Positions 16,847 to 25,081 of a stretch of DNA of 64,000 nucleotides are shown one piece after another. Within the stretch, counting starts at the first letter, position 1. Each line of letters begins with the position of its first letter. The notes under the pieces were generated by a model. The model was not told the DNA's origin and searched no databases. It worked only from the letters and a program-made list of their open reading frames with translations. The position numbers and the translations under genes were made by a program. Source of the stretch: Chroococcidiopsis thermalis PCC 7203 (GTDB taxonomy: Bacteria > Cyanobacteriota > Cyanobacteriia > Cyanobacteriales > Chroococcidiopsidaceae). The stretch is from assembly GCF_000317125.1 (NCBI RefSeq), contig NC_019695.1, positions 3,646,336 to 3,710,335 on the forward strand, given 5' to 3'.

Positions 16847-17893
16847 ATGCCCTCTCCTCTTCTCTGTCTGCATCAGGTCACTCGACAATTTTCCCGCCGG
16901 ACTCAACCCGCCGTCTGTGAGGTTTCCCTGTCGTTGCCAGCAGGCGATTTACTAGCGTTGCTCGGTCCTTCTGGTTGTGGCAAAACTACGCTCCTGCGGT
17001 TAATTGCTGGATTTGAACAGCCCCAGAACGGCACGATTGACATTGCCCAGAGGCGGGTATCGGGCAACGGGCATTGGTTGCCCCCAGAACAGCGAAATGT
17101 GGGGATGGTGTTTCAAGACTACGCCTTGTTCCCGCATCTCACGGTGAGTCAAAATATTGCGTTTGGCTTAGATCGCTCCTCCAAAACTGCCAAGCAGGTG
17201 AAAGATGCACTCGCCTTAGTCAATCTGACTGGCATGGAAAACCGCTATCCTCACCAACTCTCTGGCGGACAACAGCAGCGTGTTGCTCTCGCTCGTGCCA
17301 TTGCTCCGCGTCCAGCGCTGATTCTGCTCGACGAACCGCTGAGCAATTTAGATGCACAAGTGCGATTGCGGTTGCGGCACGAGTTGCGCGCGATCCTCAA
17401 AGCTGCGGGTGTATCAGCGATACTGGTCACGCACGATCGCGAAGAAGCGCTATCAATCGCCGATCGGATTGCAGTCATGTGTAATGGTTATCTGGAGCAA
17501 ATTGATACGCCAGAGTACCTATATCAGCAACCAGCATCGCGGTTTGTTGCTGAGTTTGTCACCCAAGCCAATTTAATTCCAGCTCAGCGTCAAGGTGACG
17601 TGTGGCAGACAGAAATCGGCACTATCCCTATTACCCTAACTGGCAATTGCGATCGGCGGGATGCCGTCGATCTGATGGTGCGCCAAGAAGAGATCGTTCT
17701 CACCCCCGTTCCTACCAGTCAAATTTTAATTCGCGATCGCCAGTTCCTCGGACGCGAATATCGCTACGTCCTCCATACACCTAGCGGTCGTGAGATTGTG
17801 GCGCGGACTCCCACAAACACTTATTTAGCGGTTAACACTCCAGTGCAGCTAGAGATCGCCACCCAAAAGTTACAGCTTTATCCTAAAACCTAA
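16847..17893 (+). CDS. futC: ferric-iron ABC transporter ATPase
   Basis: The ABC ATPase signatures are complete: Walker [12 protein letters not shown]-loop [11 protein letters not shown], signature [14 protein letters not shown], Walker [13 protein letters not shown] and switch His in LVTHDREEA. After about residue 240 there is a TOBE-like C-terminal domain, as in FbpC/FutC. It energises the FutB permease. The gene is divergent from futB, and the 134 bases between them must carry both promoters, where iron-dependent Fur control is expected but I see no clear consensus. Confidence 0.9.
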   Translation: MPSPLLCLHQVTRQFSRRTQPAVCEVSLSLPAGDLLALLGPSGCGKTTLLRLIAGFEQPQNGTIDIAQRRVSGNGHWLPPEQRNVGMVFQDYALFPHLTVSQNIAFGLDRSSKTAKQVKDALALVNLTGMENRYPHQLSGGQQQRVALARAIAPRPALILLDEPLSNLDAQVRLRLRHELRAILKAAGVSAILVTHDREEALSIADRIAVMCNGYLEQIDTPEYLYQQPASRFVAEFVTQANLIPAQRQGDVWQTEIGTIPITLTGNCDRRDAVDLMVRQEEIVLTPVPTSQILIRDRQFLGREYRYVLHTPSGREIVARTPTNTYLAVNTPVQLEIATQKLQLYPKT

Positions 17894-17912
17894 TGCGATC
17901 CACAGCCCGATA

Positions 17913-18277
17913 TTACATTGTGCGATCGCACAGCGCGAGCGTAAATAATGCTGCTGCTGCCAGTGCCGCGATCGTCCGAATGTGGTTCCAAAGCGTCCAA
18001 TCGCTCAGGTATTTATTCCATAGATTTGCACCTTCAGAACTGTCTGGTTGAACGAGCGCTAGTGCATCGTTCAACGGTACGTTGAAGGCGATCGTAACTA
18101 GAAAAGTGCCGACAAGGTAGAGCAGACTACCAACAAGCAGGTAGGCAGCACCAGTTTGATGCCAATTGAATAACGCAGCAATAGCCAGAAATATGCAAAC
18201 TGCACCTGTTCCGAGGAATGCGGTCATAAACCACAGATTGATGACCGTAATGTTGATGGATTGCATGGCAGCAATTC
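17913..18277 (-). pseudogene. 3' part of a DUF1772 membrane protein gene, split by the Tn3-family transposon
   Basis: The 3' fragment encodes three transmembrane helices and the DUF1772 (anthrone-oxygenase-like) end FNVPLNDALALVQPD, YLSDWTLWNHIRT. Its 5' end abuts the left transposon end. Joined to the fragment at 22,150-22,284, counting the 5-bp duplication once, it gives one uninterrupted 164-residue frame (…RIPSAQGIAAMQSINITV…). An internal ATG could still start a 117-residue truncated product. Confidence 0.88.
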
Positions 18278-18315
18278 GGGGTAAAAGTAGCGAAGAGAGA
18301 ATTTGCCGCCATGCT
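18278..18315 (+). repeat. left 38-bp terminal inverted repeat of the Tn3-family element
   Basis: Reads GGGGTAAAAGTAGCGAAGAG inward, then AATTTGCCGCCA after two variable bases. It matches the right end at 34 of 38 positions by eye. Confidence 0.92.
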
Positions 18316-18350
18316 TTGGCTGAAACGATTAGTGGATAAGGATTTCAGAT

Positions 18351-18977
18351 TTATTTCTCCGAGGATGATTTCTTTGGTGACTGTCTGTGGCGTTTGACAA
18401 TATCATTGACAGTTGTCTTGCTGAGGTTGAGTTTGTCGGCAATTTTGCGGTAAGAATACCCGTCATTAACCATCTGCAAAACTTTGGGTGCCAACTTATC
18501 TGCTTTCACACGTTGTCCTGGTTGCCTGCCAAACTTTTGACCTCGCGCTTTAGCCGCCGCTACCCCCGAACGCACCCTTTCTCGCAGCAAATCTCGTTCA
18601 AATTCAGCCAAAGATGCCATAAGATGGGCGATTAACCTGCCTTGTGGTGTATTCAGATCGAATTGCAATCCGGTTTGAGCAATTAAGGAAATATGCCAAC
18701 TATGGAGTGACTGCAACGTCTCAATCAGGTCAATGGTGCTACGTCCCCACCGGGTCATCTCTGTCACCAAAATCGCATCAATGCTATGACTTTGCGCTAA
18801 CGCCATAATCTTTTGTCGCTCACAGCGGTTGTGTTTAATTCCAGAGGCTGTTTCCTTCCAAACACCAACCACCTCAAAGCCACAAACAGCAGCATACTCT
18901 AATAAGTCCCGTTCTTGCCGCGTACAGGACTGGTCAGTTGTAGAAACCCGACAATAAATGGCAACTCTTTGTACCAA
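18351..18977 (-). CDS. tnpR: serine recombinase (TnpR-type resolvase)
   Basis: The 208-residue protein has the resolvase N-terminal domain with the nucleophilic Ser in YCRVSTTDQ, catalytic arginines around QERDLL, and the LMASLAEFERDLLRERV helix. A C-terminal helix-turn-helix follows (GYSYRKIADKLNLSKTTVN). It would resolve cointegrates at the adjacent res site. The start appears to be TTG, like that of the transposase. It is divergent from tnpA, as in the Tn3 subgroup. Confidence 0.9.
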   Translation of the reverse strand: MVQRVAIYCRVSTTDQSCTRQERDLLEYAAVCGFEVVGVWKETASGIKHNRCERQKIMALAQSHSIDAILVTEMTRWGRSTIDLIETLQSLHSWHISLIAQTGLQFDLNTPQGRLIAHLMASLAEFERDLLRERVRSGVAAAKARGQKFGRQPGQRVKADKLAPKVLQMVNDGYSYRKIADKLNLSKTTVNDIVKRHRQSPKKSSSEK

Positions 18978-19115
18978 TTAAACCCTCTGAATTTTTTCGG
19001 TCTCAAACCTGTACTGCGCCGTTCAAATTTAGTGTACCAAATAACTTACACTTTAGCTGATACGATAATTAGATAAACTTTTGTTTCATATGGCTAGAGT
19101 GAGGAGCGGTAAGAA
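18978..19115. other. putative res site and divergent tnpR/tnpA promoters
   Basis: This 138-bp AT-rich gap holds an imperfect dyad (AGTGTA at 19,031 and TACACT at 19,047) that could be a resolvase binding subsite. Position between tnpR and tnpA is where res lies in Tn3-like elements. GAGGAG before the tnpA TTG is the probable ribosome-binding site. Confidence 0.55.
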
Positions 19116-22070
19116 TTGAAACGTCAATGGGATGCAGAAGAACTGGTAGAAAATTTTACCCTCCTGCCATCCGAAATGGCACTGCTGTTCAACAAAAGTG
19201 AGGAAAATCGCCTAGGCTTTGCTGTGCTACTGAAATTCTTCCAGATGGAAGCAAAATTCCCCCGCACCAAACAGGAAGTTCCCAAACAGATTGTTTCTTA
19301 CATTGCGAGACTTCTCTCCGTTTCGCCAAAACAATATGCTGAATACTCGTTTAATGGACGCACTATTGAACGTCATCGTGCTGAAATCCGGGAGTTCTTT
19401 GGTTTTCGAGAATTTAACCCACAAGACAAAAAAGAACTGATTGTTTGGTTGTGTGAATTTGTTTTAGCATACGACCGTCAAGTCTCCTCATTAGAAGCAG
19501 CAGTGTATCAACGTTTACGGGAGTTCAAGTTAGAACCACCAATACCCGAAGCAGTGGAACGGCTGATTCGGTCTGCGAGCGTCACTACAGAAAAAGAATT
19601 CTGTGCTGGCATCTTCAAGCAAATTGAATCAGGAACGCTGACCAAAATGGATGCCCTTCTCAATACTCAAGATGCTCTAGATGATGACCAGAGCCAATTT
19701 AAACAGTCGGTCTTCAATTTCCTCAAAACAGACCCCAGTCGTACCAGTCTCAAGAGTATCTTCAAAGAAGTCTCCAAACTTGAATGTATCCGGGATTTGG
19801 GACTACCAACCAAACTGTTTGCTCATGTTCCCCCCAAAATTATTACTCACTACCGTCGGCGGGCAAGTGCAGAGACACCCCGCGAACTGCGTCGTCATCC
19901 GGCGAAAATTCGCTACACATTGGTTGCCGCTTTCTGTTGGCAACGCAACCAGGAGATTACCGACAGTTTGGTGGAGTTGCTCATTCAAATTATCCACCGC
20001 ATTTATGTTAATGCCGAACGGCGGGTGGATCAACAACTCATTGAGGAATTTAAACGGGTGGATGGTAAGCCACGCTTGTTATTTGAAATTGCTCAAGCTT
20101 CACTCGAACGTCCTGAAGAACCTGTTAAGGATGTTGTTTACCCAGTAGTTGGCCCGAAAACACTACAAGCAGTAGTCAAAGAATATAAATCTAACAGTCC
20201 TACATATGAGGAAAAAGTTTACACAGTGATGCGTTCATCATATCTGCATCACTATCGGCGCATGGTTCCTCAACTGCTATCCACACTGGAGTTTCGCTCT
20301 AACAACGATATGCACCGCCCAGTAATTTCTGCTTTGTCATTGCTTAGAAGATACCAAGACAGCAATCAGCGATACTATGCAATCGGTGAGGAATTGTTCA
20401 TCAATGGTGTTCTCTCCAAGGAGCAACGCCACCTGATTTTAGAAGAGGACAAGGATGGGCAGGAACGGGTAAATCGAGTCAATTATGAAATATGCGTGCT
20501 ACAGGCACTACGAGATAAGCTGCGCTCGAAGGAAATTTGGGTAGTTGGGGCTAAACGCTACTGTAACCCAGAAGAAGACTTGCCCCAAGACTTTGAAGTA
20601 CATCGAGAAACCTACTACAAGGCTTTAGGACAACCATTAGACGCGCTCACTTTTATCAGCCAACTCCAACAGGAAATGACCCAGGCTTTAACAATGCTGG
20701 ATAGAGCAATGCCAAGCAATACTAAAGTCAAGATTCAAAAGAAGAAAAATGGCTGGATTAGCGTTGCTCCTCTAGAAGCACAGCCAGAACCACTCAATAT
20801 CTTGCAACTTAAGCGTGAGATAGAAAGACGCTGGCCCCTTACCAGTTTGCTGGATATGTTGAAAGAAGCTGACTTGCGGATTGGTTTTACTAATCATTTC
20901 AAGAATACGGGTGTGCGCTCTAACCTAGACCGAGAAACCCTACAACGACGACTATTGTTATGTTTGTATGGATTGGGTAGCAATACCGGACTCAAGCGTA
21001 TGTGTGGGGGAATTAATAGTGACTTAGAGTACGACCTGCGTTATGTCAAAAAGCACTACATTCACCGAGAACACTTGCGTAATGCTATTGCAGAAGTTGT
21101 AAATGCTGCTTTTAATGTTCGTAAGGTAGCAATTTGGGGAGAAGGTACAACAGCGTGTGCTAGTGATTCCAAAAAGTTTGGCTCGTGGGATCAAAATTTG
21201 ATGACAGAATGGCACATCCGCTACGGAGGTCGGGGGGTGATGATCTATTGGCACGTTGAGAAAAAATCTGCCTGCATCTACTCTCAACTTAAGACTTGTT
21301 CCTCCAGTGAGGTGGCAGCAATGATTGAAGGCCTCTTACGTCATTGCACTGATATGAAGGTAAAGAAAAACTATGTAGACACTCACGGTCAAAATGAAAT
21401 TGCCTTTGGCTTCTGCCGTTTACTGGGCTTTGAGTTGATGCCTCGGATCAAGCGCATCGGCTCCCAAAAGTTATATCTACCAAGTGCTGGGCAAAAACAA
21501 GATTTTCCTAACTTGCAACTTGTACTTACTAAAGCAATTGATTGGGAACTGATCGCAACTCAGTATGACCAGATGATTAAATACACTACTGCTTTACGTT
21601 TGGGAACGGCGGAAGCAGACACGATTTTGAAACGTTTTAGCCGTTCTTCTCCTCAACATCCGACACAAAAAGCACTTTCTGAGCTAGGGAGAGCGGTTAA
21701 AACCATCTTTCTCTGTCACTACCTCAACTCTGAAGCATTACGGCGTGAGATTAATGAAGGGCTGAATGTGGTGGAAAACTGGAATAGTGCTAATGGTTTT
21801 ATTTTTTATGGCAAAAACAGTGAAATTGCTAGCAACCGCCTGGATGAACAAGAATTATCGGTTTTGTGCTTGCACCTGCTGCAAATCAGCCTTGTTTACA
21901 TCAATACCCTGATGATTCAAAGGGTTTTGGCAGAAGCTAATTGGATGAAGCAGATGAGAAAAGAAGATTTCCGGGCGTTATCACCGTTGATTTGGGTACA
22001 TGTTAACCCTTACGGCACTTTTCGACTGGATATGAACGAGCGATTACAAATTGATGCTGTGCTTCCTTGA
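19116..22070 (+). CDS. tnpA: Tn3-family transposase
   Basis: At 984 residues it has the usual Tn3 TnpA size. The N-terminal DUF4158-like region ([20 protein letters not shown]) is followed by the DDE_Tnp_Tn3 catalytic region from about 590, with [17 protein letters not shown] (first Asp), [19 protein letters not shown] (second Asp) and [20 protein letters not shown] (Glu). Translation begins at a TTG behind GAGGAG. It catalyses replicative transposition using the 38-bp ends. No frameshift or stop is seen, so it should be active. Confidence 0.93.
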   Translation: MKRQWDAEELVENFTLLPSEMALLFNKSEENRLGFAVLLKFFQMEAKFPRTKQEVPKQIVSYIARLLSVSPKQYAEYSFNGRTIERHRAEIREFFGFREFNPQDKKELIVWLCEFVLAYDRQVSSLEAAVYQRLREFKLEPPIPEAVERLIRSASVTTEKEFCAGIFKQIESGTLTKMDALLNTQDALDDDQSQFKQSVFNFLKTDPSRTSLKSIFKEVSKLECIRDLGLPTKLFAHVPPKIITHYRRRASAETPRELRRHPAKIRYTLVAAFCWQRNQEITDSLVELLIQIIHRIYVNAERRVDQQLIEEFKRVDGKPRLLFEIAQASLERPEEPVKDVVYPVVGPKTLQAVVKEYKSNSPTYEEKVYTVMRSSYLHHYRRMVPQLLSTLEFRSNNDMHRPVISALSLLRRYQDSNQRYYAIGEELFINGVLSKEQRHLILEEDKDGQERVNRVNYEICVLQALRDKLRSKEIWVVGAKRYCNPEEDLPQDFEVHRETYYKALGQPLDALTFISQLQQEMTQALTMLDRAMPSNTKVKIQKKKNGWISVAPLEAQPEPLNILQLKREIERRWPLTSLLDMLKEADLRIGFTNHFKNTGVRSNLDRETLQRRLLLCLYGLGSNTGLKRMCGGINSDLEYDLRYVKKHYIHREHLRNAIAEVVNAAFNVRKVAIWGEGTTACASDSKKFGSWDQNLMTEWHIRYGGRGVMIYWHVEKKSACIYSQLKTCSSSEVAAMIEGLLRHCTDMKVKKNYVDTHGQNEIAFGFCRLLGFELMPRIKRIGSQKLYLPSAGQKQDFPNLQLVLTKAIDWELIATQYDQMIKYTTALRLGTAEADTILKRFSRSSPQHPTQKALSELGRAVKTIFLCHYLNSEALRREINEGLNVVENWNSANGFIFYGKNSEIASNRLDEQELSVLCLHLLQISLVYINTLMIQRVLAEANWMKQMRKEDFRALSPLIWVHVNPYGTFRLDMNERLQIDAVLP

Positions 22071-22111
22071 GTTTTTTTCTGAAACCTAATCTGGGTAAGT
22101 TTTTCAGCCGT

Positions 22112-22149
22112 TGCGTGGCGGCAAATTAGCTCTTCGCTACTTTTACCCC
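22112..22149 (-). repeat. right 38-bp terminal inverted repeat of the Tn3-family element
   Basis: Its reverse complement starts GGGGTAAAAGTAGCGAAGAG and pairs with the left end, with four mismatches. AATTC follows immediately. Confidence 0.92.
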
Positions 22150-22284
22150 AATTCCCTGTGCAGACGGAATTCGAGCCAGAGCAAGCATTACGAAAGTCGA
22201 GAAGGCGAAGAAAACTCCTGCTACCAGTCCAGAACCGAGTGCTGCAAACAGCTTCAATGCAAACAACAAGTCAATTCTCAACAT
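22150..22284 (-). pseudogene. 5' part of the transposon-split DUF1772 gene
   Basis: From ATG at 22,284 there are 45 codons (MLRIDLLFALKLFAALGSGL…, GVFFAFSTFVMLALARIP) forming the first transmembrane helix of DUF1772. The frame then enters the transposon end. It is 65 bases downstream of a small membrane-protein gene on the same strand, probably its operon partner. Confidence 0.87.
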
Positions 22285-22349
22285 GAATGGCGGAATGCGA
22301 GCATGAAGGCGATCGATGTAAGTATTACAGTTTTGGCATGGTGAACCCG

Positions 22350-22628
22350 TTACGACCAGGAAAGTCTAGAGGCGATCGCGCCTATTAGCACGATCAATCC
22401 TAACGCCCGCCGGAAGTAGTTAACACCTTGGAACAGTTCCAGCCACGCCCAAGTGAACAAGGAGCCAAAGGCGAGTGCGTCTAGCCCTGTGTGGATGTTG
22501 CCAGTCGTGGGAATCAAATTGAGTAAAGTTGCTGCTAGCCAGACCAGAATCGGCAGATTGGGCTTTTGAGCAATAACAATCTCGCCCTGGCTGTCCCGAA
22601 AAGTACGGTTGAACAAAGTGTCTTCCAT
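22350..22628 (-). CDS. small membrane protein, unknown function
   Basis: This 92-residue protein has two hydrophobic segments (ILVWLAATLLNLIPTTG; ALGLIVLIGAIASRL) and a Trp/Phe-rich loop (LFTWAWLELFQGVNYFRR). I recognise it only as a conserved cyanobacterial small membrane protein. It precedes the disrupted DUF1772 gene by 65 bases on the same strand, so the insertion downstream may not affect its own expression. Confidence 0.7.
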   Translation of the reverse strand: MEDTLFNRTFRDSQGEIVIAQKPNLPILVWLAATLLNLIPTTGNIHTGLDALAFGSLFTWAWLELFQGVNYFRRALGLIVLIGAIASRLSWS

Positions 22629-22855
22629 ATCGGTGAAATGTAGGTATGATTAATGAAGTGTACTGTAGGCACTGGCTCACCGCTCATCCACCAAAAGATT
22701 AGTGTTTTCGAGAAAAATACTCAAAGAATCTAAATAGTCAAAAATCTCTGGTTTGTTGAATGAAGTGATACAACGAGCGATCGCTTCACTCGTCGATCAT
22801 CTAAGATAATTGCTTCATTAGCGTAGGAAATGTTTATTTCAGAACTCCCACAATG

Positions 22856-23887
22856 TTAGATGGGTGTGGTAGCAGTCGAATGTTCTTCTGCATCTGCGAT
22901 TATTTTGACTCGTTGCAGATCGCGGAGCAACCGAAAACGTCGAATGCTTAGAAAGAGTGGATTTGCATGATAATATGCCCGCAAGTAGATTTCAATCTTT
23001 TCTATTACGGAAGTATTAGACAAGTATTCCTCGAACGAGGACTTATACCCTGGCTCAATGCCACCTGTTTGCCAATATATACCCAGACCAATGCCAAAAA
23101 TCTTATTGGCAAAATTGATCGTAACTGGAAATTTATTTCGCATCCAGTAAGCAGTTAAAGTTAAAATTCTGGCTTCAACTTGTTTCTTATTACCATGAAA
23201 AAAATCTAAGGTAAAAGCATTATTCTCATGCACCTTCTGAATAGCTAAGTCCTCATTTAGAAAGTATCCAGACGACAATGCTAAAGCTGTAAATTTGATG
23301 TAATGATCTCCTAAGGAGATCTTTTGAGCAACTGGCATTGGTAAGAGTTGTTGAAGTAGCGATCGTTGAAAACAAAGTCCTGATGTTGCAGGAACAAAAT
23401 ATGGTAATTTTCCTTGCCGTACCTGTTGTCTAAAGTCTACTTTGTGGCTAGAAATGCCATCAGGATCGCTTCTTATAACCGTATTTTTACTGTAATCAAG
23501 CAACTTGAGAGGGTGATAACACCAACCAATATCTGAATTTAGTTGAAAAATTTCTAGAATTTTTTCTACCTTCGTTCGGTCAAAAGCATCATCGGAGTCT
23601 AAAATGCAAATAATTTCACCTTTGCTAGCAAGAAATCCTACATTAAAAGCAGAAGCTTGTCCGCCATTTTCTTTGAAAATTGAAATAATTCGATCGCCGT
23701 ATCCAGAAATTACATTAGGAGAATTATCAGTAGAACCATCATCAACTACAATTACCTCAACGTTAGAATAAGTTTGGTTAAGGGCGCTGTCAATCGCCTC
23801 TCCTAAAAACTGACCGTAATTATAGTTATTAATAAGAATACTAACTAACGGATTTGGTACAAAACTACTGAATTTCGTTTCCAACAT
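22856..23887 (-). CDS. family 2 glycosyltransferase
   Basis: GT-A fold hallmarks are clear: PLVSILINNYNYGQFLGEAI at the start, VEVIVVDDGSTDNS for nucleotide-sugar binding, NGGQASAFNVGF and the metal-binding DSDD in ICILDSDDAF. The C-terminal 100 residues are helical and basic. The enzyme likely adds a sugar in the cytoplasm to an unknown acceptor (polysaccharide or lipid). It stands alone; its base composition is lower in GC than neighbouring genes, and no other polysaccharide genes are near, which hints at transfer or a stray gene. Confidence 0.88.
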   Translation of the reverse strand: MLETKFSSFVPNPLVSILINNYNYGQFLGEAIDSALNQTYSNVEVIVVDDGSTDNSPNVISGYGDRIISIFKENGGQASAFNVGFLASKGEIICILDSDDAFDRTKVEKILEIFQLNSDIGWCYHPLKLLDYSKNTVIRSDPDGISSHKVDFRQQVRQGKLPYFVPATSGLCFQRSLLQQLLPMPVAQKISLGDHYIKFTALALSSGYFLNEDLAIQKVHENNAFTLDFFHGNKKQVEARILTLTAYWMRNKFPVTINFANKIFGIGLGIYWQTGGIEPGYKSSFEEYLSNTSVIEKIEIYLRAYYHANPLFLSIRRFRLLRDLQRVKIIADAEEHSTATTPI

Positions 23888-24056
23888 TACCTCCTAAACA
23901 TAATGATATCAATGTATTCCCAGCACATAAGTTGCAGGCACTAGTTTATAGACATTTTCCTACAGCTACTTTAGTTTCTCTGCTTACAGATGCAAATGGG
24001 TTTAGAGATGATAAAGTAATAGTGAAAAGACTGCGATCGCATTTCCCGGTTGCAAA

Positions 24057-24974
24057 TCAAATATAACTGCGAATCTCGACACGTTCGGTAGCGCGAGTGA
24101 GCGATCGAGCAGTAAGCACACCCATGAGGTGAGTGCGATACTCTGCCGAGACGTAGTTGTTAGAAAGGCTATTCAGTTCTTTGCTAGCTTCCTGGCTGAT
24201 AGACACGCTTTCTGTCGCCAGATTAGCCGCAGCCGCAATGTTTTTTGTTGTCGGTGCTTTGCCCTCCAGTGCTGCCTCGACCTGACGCAGACGGATAGCA
24301 CGAGCATGAGCGCCAGTAACAGCCACACGGCATTTACTCACAATACCGCTGGACGATCGCCTAATCGAGGTCGCAATGCCACAAATGGTATAGCCACTGG
24401 CTGGGTGCTGGAACTTTTCGTAGGCACTATTAGTTCCGGTAACATAGGGTGGCAGATCGATCGAAGTGACGATTTCACCAGGCTCCAGCCCCATATTGAA
24501 AGAGGCGTTGATGAACTCTTCAGCCGGAATCGCACGATGACTGCTTGGACTAATCGTGTTGAACGTTGCTTCTAGAACCAAAGCAGCGGCAGGTAGATCG
24601 CAGGCTAAGTCATGATAGGCAAAGATGTCACCGATTCTGCCCCAATTGCGGATCTGAGCATCTCCAATGCTCAACGCTGCTTCAGCCAGAGCGCGATAGT
24701 TTTCCTTGACCTTGAGAGCATTAGCGGTTTGGGCATAGGTAGTCATGACACCAATTTGGACGACACCGTTCGGATCGCGATTGAGTCCAATCCCTTGCAA
24801 ACCTTGAATTTTCCCTAAATCTACTAGTAGTAAGGGGGAAACTCGACCTAGCTTCATTTCTCTCAGTAAGCTGTGACCCCCGGCAAGAATCTCTGTTCCT
24901 TCGTTCTCTTTTAGCAGATTTACCGCAGCTTCCAGAGTTTCAGGTGCAGCGTAGTCAAATTCAACTGGAATCAT
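24057..24974 (-). CDS. xanthine-dehydrogenase/CO-dehydrogenase-like FAD subunit
   Basis: The 305-residue protein follows the CoxM/XdhB pattern (FDYAAPETLEAAVNLL, AGGHSLL at 31-37). The second FAD-binding motif, usually TIGG, reads RIGDIF at about 113-118, which may weaken or change flavin binding. It should carry electrons from a molybdenum centre through iron-sulfur clusters to an acceptor, but no [2Fe-2S] subunit is encoded nearby. The molybdopterin subunit lies 107 bases upstream on the same strand. Confidence 0.85.
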   Translation of the reverse strand: MIPVEFDYAAPETLEAAVNLLKENEGTEILAGGHSLLREMKLGRVSPLLLVDLGKIQGLQGIGLNRDPNGVVQIGVMTTYAQTANALKVKENYRALAEAALSIGDAQIRNWGRIGDIFAYHDLACDLPAAALVLEATFNTISPSSHRAIPAEEFINASFNMGLEPGEIVTSIDLPPYVTGTNSAYEKFQHPASGYTICGIATSIRRSSSGIVSKCRVAVTGAHARAIRLRQVEAALEGKAPTTKNIAAAANLATESVSISQEASKELNSLSNNYVSAEYRTHLMGVLTARSLTRATERVEIRSYI

Positions 24975-25081
24975 GTGACTTTATCCATTATCAGTTGTTC
25001 TGCGTTAGTAGAAAAAATCAAGTGGGAGTAGAGGAGCATTCTGTCCGTAACCCACAACTAACGATCTCGCGATCGCCCTAC

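Larger units (their letters stand above)
18278..22149. mobile_element. complete Tn3-family unit transposon (tnpR, tnpA)
   Basis: The element is 3,872 bp and is bounded by 38-bp inverted repeats starting GGGG. The 5-bp direct duplication AATTC occurs at 18,273-18,277 and 22,150-22,154. It encodes only a serine resolvase and a 984-residue transposase, divergently arranged around a putative res region, and has no passenger genes. Clean ends, an intact transposase and an unmutated target duplication point to a recent insertion. Confidence 0.93.

Noticed and set aside
22111-22344. 77-codon plus-strand frame across the right transposon end
   Set aside because: It runs antisense to the split DUF1772 gene and starts inside the terminal repeat.
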